A stretch of 15,030 bases of DNA. Origin: Oribacterium sp. UBA5894. GTDB taxonomy: Bacteria; Bacillota; Clostridia; Lachnospirales; Lachnospiraceae. Below, in pieces: positions 5,934-12,016 of the stretch (positions within the stretch are counted from its first letter, which is position 1; the number at the start of each line of letters is the position of its first letter). The notes under the pieces were generated by a model that was not told where the DNA came from, searched no databases, and saw only the letters and a program-made list of their open reading frames with translations. Position numbers and translations under genes: made by a program. The stretch is from positions 3,113 to 18,142 of the forward strand of contig DJEQ01000095.1 in the NCBI GenBank assembly GCA_002431355.1, in the 5' to 3' direction.

Positions 5934-5942
5934 TTATCCACA
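5934..5942 (+). promoter_or_regulatory. Perfect DnaA box TTATCCACA upstream of dnaA promoter
   Basis: Exact consensus, ending 8 bp before the dnaA -35 hexamer. It is likely the highest-affinity site of the cluster and well placed to repress dnaA. Confidence 0.85.
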
Positions 5943-5949
5943 CATTATC

Positions 5950-5978
5950 TTGCTATTATATCCACAATCGTTTATAAT
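5950..5978 (+). promoter_or_regulatory. dnaA promoter with DnaA box in the spacer
   Basis: TTGCTA (5950-5955), a 17-bp spacer, then TATAAT (5973-5978); start of transcription near 5985. The spacer contains ATATCCACA (5958-5966), one mismatch from a DnaA box, and a perfect box lies just upstream. This predicts direct autorepression by DnaA. Confidence 0.85.
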
Positions 5979-6011
5979 TTATGCGTGATTTTAGCGTTTA
6001 AGGAGCATCTC

Positions 6012-7388
6012 ATGAACGATTTTGAGATTATTAGAAAAAACTGGGATCATATTCTGCAGAGTATGAAGGAGGAGCATGACATCCTTCCGGTATCCTTTGA
6101 TACCTGGCTGAAACCGCTGCGTCTTTTTGACTTTATCAACGGACAGCTCATCATTCTCGTACCAGAAACTGGCTATATCAAGTATCTCGATAAAAAATAT
6201 TCCTTATTTTTAAAGGTGTCCGTTGAAGAAATAACGAGTATACCGGTCGAGATTCTTTTTATGGTGGAAAAAGATGCCCGCGACTACGTAACACGTCTTC
6301 AGGGAATATCCACAGAGAAAAAAGATCCGGAAGCACTTCTGGCAGAAACGCTGAAGGAAGCAAATCTGAATGCGGAATATACCTTTGACACCTTCGTTGT
6401 CGGTTCCAGTAACAATCTGGCACATGCTGCATCCCTTGCAGTTGCGGAATCCCCGGGCGAAATTTACAACCCGCTTTATATTTATGGAGGCGCCGGTCTC
6501 GGAAAAACGCACCTGATGCATTCGATTGCTCACTTTATATTAAGAAACAATCCGAATGCAAAGATCCGTTACGTGACCTCAGAAACCTTCATTAATGAGT
6601 TCGTCGATTCCATTCGAAACAAGAACAATATGTCACCGGCTGATTTTCGAAATCGTTACCGTGAACTCGATGTTCTTCTGATCGATGATATTCAGTTTAT
6701 TATAGGTAAGGAAGGAACCCAGGAGGAGTTCTTCCATACTTTTAATACGCTCTATGAAAATAAGAAGCAGATTGTCATCGCATCCGATAAACCACCGAAG
6801 GACATCGATAATCTGGAGGATCGACTGCGTTCACGATTCGAAGTCGGCCTCATCGTCGATATTCAGATGCCAGACTTCGAAACACGTATGGCCATTCTTC
6901 GCAAGAAGGAAGAGCTCATGCATGTAAACATTGACAATGAGATCATCAAGTACATCGCCACCAACATCAAGTCGAACATCCGAGAGCTGGAGGGCGCACT
7001 GACGAAAATCGTCGCCATGTCGAGACTGAAGGGACAGTCGATTGATCTCCCACTCGCCGAGGATCTGCTGAAGGATCATATTACGCCGGATGGACCGAAG
7101 GAAGTGACGCCAGATCTCATTATCACAACGGTTGCAGAGCACTTCGGCATTACAAATCTCGAAATCGCGTCGCAGAAAAAGAACAAGGAGATCGTTTTTC
7201 CGCGTCAGCTCGCGATGTATCTCTGCCGTACAATGACGGATGTACCACTGAAAACCATCGGTGAGTACCTCGGCGGCCGGGATCATACTACGATTATGCA
7301 TGGAATCGATAAGATATCCACAGAATTACGCACAAACGAACAATTGAAATCCACAATTGAGACGCTGAAGAAAAAAATATCACCATAA
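6012..7388 (+). CDS. dnaA: DnaA, chromosomal replication initiator
   Basis: 458 aa, normal length. Domain I (about 1-85; SFDTWLKPLRLFDFINGQLIILVP) mediates oligomerisation and helicase contacts. A short domain II (about 86-120) follows. Domain III is the AAA+ ATPase with Walker A GGAGLGKT at 159-166, Walker B LLIDDIQF with Asp225-Asp226, and the RLRSRF arginine-finger region. Domain IV carries the DnaA signature GGRDHTTIMHGI at 421-432, which reads DnaA boxes. The frame is open from a GTG at 5985, but that is at the predicted transcription start. The ATG at 6012 has AAGGAG (6000-6005) 6 nt upstream and is chosen. It opens the rightward replication cluster; dnaN follows after 163 bp that contain the second origin element. 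The promoter overlaps DnaA boxes, so autoregulation is likely. Confidence 0.98.
   Translation: MNDFEIIRKNWDHILQSMKEEHDILPVSFDTWLKPLRLFDFINGQLIILVPETGYIKYLDKKYSLFLKVSVEEITSIPVEILFMVEKDARDYVTRLQGISTEKKDPEALLAETLKEANLNAEYTFDTFVVGSSNNLAHAASLAVAESPGEIYNPLYIYGGAGLGKTHLMHSIAHFILRNNPNAKIRYVTSETFINEFVDSIRNKNNMSPADFRNRYRELDVLLIDDIQFIIGKEGTQEEFFHTFNTLYENKKQIVIASDKPPKDIDNLEDRLRSRFEVGLIVDIQMPDFETRMAILRKKEELMHVNIDNEIIKYIATNIKSNIRELEGALTKIVAMSRLKGQSIDLPLAEDLLKDHITPDGPKEVTPDLIITTVAEHFGITNLEIASQKKNKEIVFPRQLAMYLCRTMTDVPLKTIGEYLGGRDHTTIMHGIDKISTELRTNEQLKSTIETLKKKISP
7314..7322 (+). promoter_or_regulatory. DnaA-box-like site ATATCCACA near the dnaA 3' end
   Basis: One mismatch to consensus. It lies within dnaA coding sequence just before the dnaA-dnaN gap, and a weaker AAATCCACA follows at 7347-7355. 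The identical ATATCCACA also occurs at 5958-5966 and 6306-6314. These may be part of the dnaN-side origin half. Confidence 0.45.
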
Positions 7389-7431
7389 TGACATTTTCTG
7401 TTCACAGTGTGTAAAGAGGCAATCAACCGAG

Positions 7432-7459
7432 TTGTCCGACGCTGAAAATGACGTAATAA
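7432..7459 (+). promoter_or_regulatory. Weak candidate promoter for dnaN
   Basis: TTGTCC (7432-7437), 16 bp, TAATAA (7454-7459). Both hexamers are imperfect. dnaN may also be read from the dnaA promoter, since no terminator is visible in the gap. Confidence 0.35.
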
Positions 7460-7474
7460 TGCCGTAAAAATGAG

Positions 7475-7540
7475 ATTTTCACATTTCCACAGCACCTAAT
7501 AGTAATACTAAGAATTAAAAGAATTAAAGAATATAAAAGA
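7475..7540 (+). other. Predicted basal unwinding system of oriC (DnaA boxes, spacer, DnaA-trios, AT-rich tract)
   Basis: Weak DnaA-box-like sequences (TTTTCACAT near 7476-7484 and ATTTCCACA at 7483-7491) are followed by the spacer GCAC (7492-7495). Then come five consecutive NTA triplets, CTA ATA GTA ATA CTA (7496-7510), and a 30-bp tract with 26 A/T (7511-7540). In B. subtilis the dnaA-dnaN gap has the same order: boxes, GC-rich spacer, CTA/TTA trios, AT-rich DNA. There DnaA loads onto a single strand and opens the duplex. Position, order and orientation agree; function is inferred. Confidence 0.7.
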
Positions 7541-7551
7541 GAGGCCGCCTC

Positions 7552-8676
7552 ATGAAACTGCAATTCAAGAAAACTGATCTTATCAATGCCATCAATATCG
7601 TATCCAAGGCTGTTCCGTCGAAAACGACGATGTCCATTCTGGAGTGTATCCTGGTTGATGCATCCAATGGAAAAATCGAACTGGTCGGAAATGATGCAGA
7701 GTTTGGAATCCAGACCGTCTGTGCCGGTACCATCCTGGAGCCTGGCAAGGTTGCACTGGAAGCGAAAATTTTCTCTGAAATCATTCGTCGTCTTCCGGAA
7801 GCTGCCAATATTGAAGTTACCATCGAAACGGATGAGCGTAATAATACCGTTATTACCTGTGAAAACTCTGTTTTCAAGATCGCCGGACGGGATGGAAATG
7901 AATTTACAGCACTTCCAAAGATCGATAAAAACCAGTCGGTCTCCCTCTCCCAGTTCATGTTACGCCAGATTATTTCGCAGACCATCTTCTCTATTTCAGC
8001 AAATGATAGTAACAAAAAGATGACGGGTGAGCTTTTCGAGGTCAATGGAGATGATTTTAACGTAACTTCTCTTGATGGCCATCGTATTTCGATCCGTCGT
8101 ATCAAGCTGAATCAGAATTATGAAGCTGCCCAGGCCATCGTTCCTGGAAAGGCACTGAACGAATTAAGTAAAATTCTGTCCGGCGGTGTGTATGATGAAG
8201 TCATTGTCTACTTCTCTACGAATCACATCATGTTTGAGTTTAATGACACACTGGTGGTAACGCGTCTGATCGATGGCGACTATTTCCATGTAGCGCAGAT
8301 GCTTTCCGAGGATTATGAGACAAAGATTGTCGTGAATCGGAAAAATTTCCTGGACTGCCTGGATCGTTCGACGATTTTTGTCAAGGACAATGAGAAGCAG
8401 CCGCTGGTGCTGAAGATCGAGGAAAATGTTCTCGGCCTGAAGATCAAGACCGACCTCGGTACGATGGATGCGGAGATTGCCATCAAAAAAACGGGCAATG
8501 ATCTGATGATCGGCTTCAATCCGAAGTTCCTGGCCGATGCACTTCGTGCCATTGAGGATGAGGAGGTGACGATCTATATGTCGATTCCTCGTTCTCCATG
8601 CTTCATCCGCGATGATAAGAAGACCTATAATTACATGATTCTGCCAGTCAACTTTAACGCCGAGGCGTATAGATGA
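7552..8676 (+). CDS. dnaN: DnaN, DNA polymerase III sliding clamp (beta subunit)
   Basis: 374 aa, in the family's usual range, with three repeated clamp domains (about 1-125, 126-250 and 251-374). Recognisable stretches are MKLQFKKTDLINAINIVSKAVPSKTTMSILECILV, the LFEVNGDDFNVTSLDGHRISIR region, and a terminal YNYMILPVNF, the clamp's conserved end, here extended by NAEAYR. The ring dimer encircles DNA and tethers the polymerase and many partners. ATG at 7552 is preceded by GAGAGG at the usual distance. Upstream is the predicted unwinding element; recF begins 45 nt after the stop, with no S4-domain gene between. A tandem TGATGA closes the reading frame. Confidence 0.97.
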   Translation: MKLQFKKTDLINAINIVSKAVPSKTTMSILECILVDASNGKIELVGNDAEFGIQTVCAGTILEPGKVALEAKIFSEIIRRLPEAANIEVTIETDERNNTVITCENSVFKIAGRDGNEFTALPKIDKNQSVSLSQFMLRQIISQTIFSISANDSNKKMTGELFEVNGDDFNVTSLDGHRISIRRIKLNQNYEAAQAIVPGKALNELSKILSGGVYDEVIVYFSTNHIMFEFNDTLVVTRLIDGDYFHVAQMLSEDYETKIVVNRKNFLDCLDRSTIFVKDNEKQPLVLKIEENVLGLKIKTDLGTMDAEIAIKKTGNDLMIGFNPKFLADALRAIEDEEVTIYMSIPRSPCFIRDDKKTYNYMILPVNFNAEAYR

Positions 8677-8721
8677 TGACAGCATGTTGTGCTGCCTCCC
8701 AAGAAGCAGAATTGCATTATC

Positions 8722-9831
8722 ATGATCATTGAAACACTGGAATTAAAGAATTATCGGAATTATGACCATCTGAAATTAAGTCTGAGTCCTGGGACGAATA
8801 TTTTTTTCGGGGATAATGCGCAGGGAAAAACGAATGTACTGGAAGCGATTTTTCTTGCATGTACCTCCAAATCCTATCGCATTACCCATGACCGGGATCT
8901 CATTCAGTTTGGACATGAGGAAGCGCATATCAAGATGGAGACACGAAAGCGAAAGGTGCCCTGCCGGATTGATATGCATTTAAAGAAAAATAAAGCGAAG
9001 GGCATCGCCATCGATGAAGTCCCGATCCGGCATGCATCCGAGCTGTTTGGTATTGCAAATGTTGTTTGCTTCAGCCCGGAGGATCTCAGTCTCATCAAGG
9101 ATGGTCCGGCGCTTCGGCGTCGGTTCATTGATCTGGAGCTCTGTCAGCTGGATAAGGTGTATCTCTATCATCTTGCGAGGTACAATCGGACTCTTCAGCA
9201 GCGAAACAGGCTGCTGAAGGATATGATGCTCCGTCCAGGACTGGAGGATACGTTATCGGTATGGAATGACCAGCTCTGTCTGTATGGAGAAAAAGTCATT
9301 ACCATCCGGGAGGAATTCATACAGGAGCTGCAGGAGATCATCGGTCGCATTCATCATCAGCTGACCGGTGGTGTCGAGAAACTCTGTATCAGCTATGATC
9401 GAAATGTATCTGCGGAGAGCTTTGCGTCCGCACTTCAGCACAGCTTCGAGCAGGAAAAGCGTCAGCATCTTACACTGGTGGGACCGCATCGTGATGATCT
9501 CTGCTTTACGATTGATGGCAAGGACATTCGAAAATACGGATCGCAGGGTCAGCAGCGTACAGCGGCACTGGCATTAAAGCTGAGTGAAATTGAGCTTGTC
9601 CGGAAACGGATCGATGATCAGCCCATCCTGCTGCTTGATGATGTGCTGTCTGAGCTCGATGCGAAGAGACAGAATTATCTTCTGGATCTTCTCTGCGATA
9701 CACAGAACATCATTACCTGTACGGGACTGGATGAATTTGTAAATCATCGTTTTCATATCGATGAGCTGTTTCATGTGGTGAAGGGAACAGCCACCAGGGT
9801 GGAAAACATGACAGAATTCCATCGTCCATGA
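8722..9831 (+). CDS. recF: RecF, DNA replication and repair ATPase
   Basis: 369 aa, typical. The N-terminus MIIETLELKNYRNYDHLKL is the standard RecF opening. Walker A GDNAQGKTN lies at 30-38, an ABC-type signature YGSQGQQRTAALALKLSE follows in the C-terminal half, then Walker B ILLLDDVLSELD. RecF with RecO and RecR loads RecA at single-strand gaps. The frame is open from a GTG at 8689, but ATG 8722 matches family starts. Neither has a convincing ribosome site (only AAGAAG about 15 nt before 8722). A 13-codon frame starting at ATG 8684 ends with a TGA that overlaps the recF ATG as ATGA, so translational coupling is conceivable. gyrB follows after 106 bp. Confidence 0.94.
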   Translation: MIIETLELKNYRNYDHLKLSLSPGTNIFFGDNAQGKTNVLEAIFLACTSKSYRITHDRDLIQFGHEEAHIKMETRKRKVPCRIDMHLKKNKAKGIAIDEVPIRHASELFGIANVVCFSPEDLSLIKDGPALRRRFIDLELCQLDKVYLYHLARYNRTLQQRNRLLKDMMLRPGLEDTLSVWNDQLCLYGEKVITIREEFIQELQEIIGRIHHQLTGGVEKLCISYDRNVSAESFASALQHSFEQEKRQHLTLVGPHRDDLCFTIDGKDIRKYGSQGQQRTAALALKLSEIELVRKRIDDQPILLLDDVLSELDAKRQNYLLDLLCDTQNIITCTGLDEFVNHRFHIDELFHVVKGTATRVENMTEFHRP

Positions 9832-9937
9832 TAAAATAGATTGGGCAGACGATTTCGAAAGGTCTCTGCAATCGTAAGAAACAAAAGTAGTTCCCGGCAG
9901 TTCACCACTCGGCGGGTAGTCAAAGGAGAAAGCTTCA

Positions 9938-11908
9938 ATGGCAATAGAAAAAAATGAGAATGAAGATCTGCAGCGTGAGGAAGAGCTCATGAAGGGCTCC
10001 TCAGATTATGGCGCAGATCAGATTCAGATTCTGGAAGGACTCGAAGCAGTTCGCAAAAGACCGGGAATGTATATCGGCAGTACCTCCATCCGTGGTCTTC
10101 ATCATCTCGTTTATGAGATCGTGGACAACTCCGTTGATGAGGCACTGGCGGGTTTCTGTGACAGTATTACAGTGACGATTGAAAAGGATAATTCCATCAC
10201 CGTTCAGGATGATGGACGAGGCATTCCAGTTGATATTCAGAAAAAGGCAGGAAAGCCGGCACTGGAGGTCGTCTTTACCGTCCTTCATGCCGGTGGTAAA
10301 TTCGGCGGCTCCGGCTATAAGGTATCCGGTGGTCTTCATGGTGTGGGTGCTTCTGTCGTCAATGCACTCTCTACCTGGCTCGAGGTTTCTGTTTTCAAGG
10401 GCGGAAAGATCTACAACATGAAATTTGAGCGGGGAAAGGTTGTACAGCCGATGACCATCATTGGCGAATGCGATGAAGCCAGACATGGTACCACGGTGCA
10501 CTTCCTTCCGGACCCGGAGATTTTTGAGGAAACGGTATACGATTATGACACACTGAAGGTGCGTCTTCGTGAGACCGCCTTCCTTACGAAGGCCCTGAAG
10601 ATCGTCCTTCGCGATGTACGGGAAGGAAAGGAGCAGGAAAAGACCTTCCACTACGAGGGTGGCATCAAGGAATTCGTGCAGTATCTCAACAAGGGCAAGG
10701 AGCCACTGTACCCGGATGTAATTTACTGCGAGGGGGAGCGGGATCATGTTTTCGTCGAAGTGGCGATGCAGCATAATGATTCCTATACCGAAAATACCTA
10801 TACCTTCGTCAATAACATCAATACGCCAGAGGGTGGAACCCATCTGACCGGCTTTAAAAATGCAATCACGAAAACCTTTAATGATTATGCGCGCAGCAAC
10901 AGACTTCTGAAGGATTCGGAACCGAATCTGAGCGGTGATGATATTCGTGAGGGCCTGACCACGGTCATTTCGGTGAAGATCGAGGATCCGCAGTTCGAAG
11001 GCCAGACCAAGCAGAAGCTTGGAAACTCCGAGGCACAGACCGCCGTACAGAGCATCGTGAATGAGCAGCTTACCTACTATCTCGAGCAGAATCCGAGCGT
11101 GGCTCGTGCCATCTGCGAGAAATCAGTGCTTGCACAGCGGGCTCGTGCCGCTGCACGTCGTGCGCGTGACCTCACGAGAAGAAAATCGGCCCTTGATGGT
11201 GTCGGTCTTCCTGGAAAGCTCGTCGACTGTAACTCCAAGGATCCAAATGAGTGCGAAATCTTCATCGTAGAGGGAGACTCTGCGCTGGGGCCTGCAAAGG
11301 ATGGACGAAATGTCCATACGCAGGCGGTTCTCCCACTGCGTGGTAAGGTTCTGAATGTACAGAAGGCGCGTCTGGACCGCGTGTATGCCAATGAGGAAAT
11401 CAAAGGCATGATCACCGCCTTCGGCACGGGCATCAATGAAGACTTCGATATTTCGAAGCTACGTTACAACAAGATCATCATCATGACCGATGCCGATGTC
11501 GATGGTGCCCACATTGCGACGCTCATGCTGACCTTTATTTACAATTTCATGCCGGAGCTCATCAAGCAGGGCCATGTATACCTGGCGCAGCCACCACTCT
11601 TCAATATCACGAAGAACAAGAAGCACTACTATGCATATTCGGATGAGGAGTATCAGGATATTCTGAAGCAGATCGGTGCCGAGGGAACGGATGTATCCCG
11701 ATTCAAGGGACTCGGTGAAATGGATACCGAGGAGCTTGCAGAGACTACGATGGATCCAGAGACCCGAACGCTTCTTCGTGTGAATATGAACGAGGATGAT
11801 CGAGCAGATCTTGATGTGACCTTTACCACGCTGATGGGGGATCAGGTAGAACCAAGACGTGAATTCATCGAGGAAAATGCAAAGTACGTAACCAATCTCG
11901 ATGTTTGA
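9938..11908 (+). CDS. gyrB: DNA gyrase subunit B
   Basis: 656 aa, the usual Gram-positive length. The GHKL ATPase domain has YEIVDNSVDEAL (Glu60, Asn64), DDGRGIP at 91-97 and GGLHGVGA from 131. A transducer domain follows. The TOPRIM domain has EGDSALGPAKDGRN at 445-458, PLRGKVLNVQKA, and the metal-binding DADVDG with Asp518/520/522. The C-terminal FKGLGEMDTEELAETTMDP and EPRREFIEENAKYV match the family. It provides ATP-driven negative supercoiling together with GyrA. ATG 9938 is preceded by AAAGGAG. The family motif is normally EGDSAGGSAK; here the second Gly is Leu and the Ser is Pro, an unusual change beside the catalytic Glu/Asp. The catalytic acids themselves are intact. The gap of 108 bp to the chosen gyrA start contains a hairpin. 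Confidence 0.97.
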   Translation: MAIEKNENEDLQREEELMKGSSDYGADQIQILEGLEAVRKRPGMYIGSTSIRGLHHLVYEIVDNSVDEALAGFCDSITVTIEKDNSITVQDDGRGIPVDIQKKAGKPALEVVFTVLHAGGKFGGSGYKVSGGLHGVGASVVNALSTWLEVSVFKGGKIYNMKFERGKVVQPMTIIGECDEARHGTTVHFLPDPEIFEETVYDYDTLKVRLRETAFLTKALKIVLRDVREGKEQEKTFHYEGGIKEFVQYLNKGKEPLYPDVIYCEGERDHVFVEVAMQHNDSYTENTYTFVNNINTPEGGTHLTGFKNAITKTFNDYARSNRLLKDSEPNLSGDDIREGLTTVISVKIEDPQFEGQTKQKLGNSEAQTAVQSIVNEQLTYYLEQNPSVARAICEKSVLAQRARAAARRARDLTRRKSALDGVGLPGKLVDCNSKDPNECEIFIVEGDSALGPAKDGRNVHTQAVLPLRGKVLNVQKARLDRVYANEEIKGMITAFGTGINEDFDISKLRYNKIIIMTDADVDGAHIATLMLTFIYNFMPELIKQGHVYLAQPPLFNITKNKKHYYAYSDEEYQDILKQIGAEGTDVSRFKGLGEMDTEELAETTMDPETRTLLRVNMNEDDRADLDVTFTTLMGDQVEPRREFIEENAKYVTNLDV

Positions 11909-11939
11909 TGATCACGATATTTGATATTGTTTGACAGCG

Positions 11940-11988
11940 CTTTACGAGCTTCTCTCCCACTTTCCGGGAAGTACAGCAGCTCGTAAAG
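11940..11988 (+). promoter_or_regulatory. Long-stem hairpin in the gyrB-gyrA gap
   Basis: CTTTACGAGCT (11940-11950) is perfectly complementary to AGCTCGTAAAG (11978-11988), 11 bp around a 27-nt loop that itself contains TCCC/GGGA complementarity. No T-run follows, so it is not a standard terminator. The right arm contains the AAAGG that could serve as a ribosome site for an alternative GTG start of gyrA at 11996, while the GGAGG for the TTG start (12017) lies outside the stem. Confidence 0.65.
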
Positions 11989-12016
11989 GAACTTAGTGAA
12001 TTCGGAGGATAAGATT

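Larger units (their letters stand above)
5609..6011. other. oriC: oriC, rpmH-dnaA portion: DnaA-box cluster between divergent promoters
   Basis: 403 bp with no gene. Nine 9-mers match TTATCCACA with at most one mismatch: plus-oriented at 5781, 5793, 5801, 5820, 5934 and 5958; minus-oriented at 5843, 5864 and 5907 (first bases given). The box at 5934-5942 is perfect. The interval is AT-rich, lies between dnaA and rpmH, and is the point from which flanking genes diverge. All of this is the standard signature of a Firmicutes origin. It corresponds to the incA/incB side of the B. subtilis bipartite oriC. Confidence 0.93.

Noticed and set aside
5985..6011. GTG start for dnaA nine codons upstream
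   Set aside because: It coincides with the predicted transcription start, so no ribosome site would be in the mRNA; ATG 6012 has AAGGAG.
10001..10843. 280-codon open frame on the minus strand inside gyrB, and a 268-codon one inside gyrA (11993-12799)
   Set aside because: Both are antisense shadows of strongly conserved gyrase domains, have no convincing ribosome site and show no family pattern.
11931..11960. TTGACA at 11931-11936 as a gyrA promoter
   Set aside because: No acceptable -10 hexamer lies 15-19 bp downstream; the DNA there is CT-rich.
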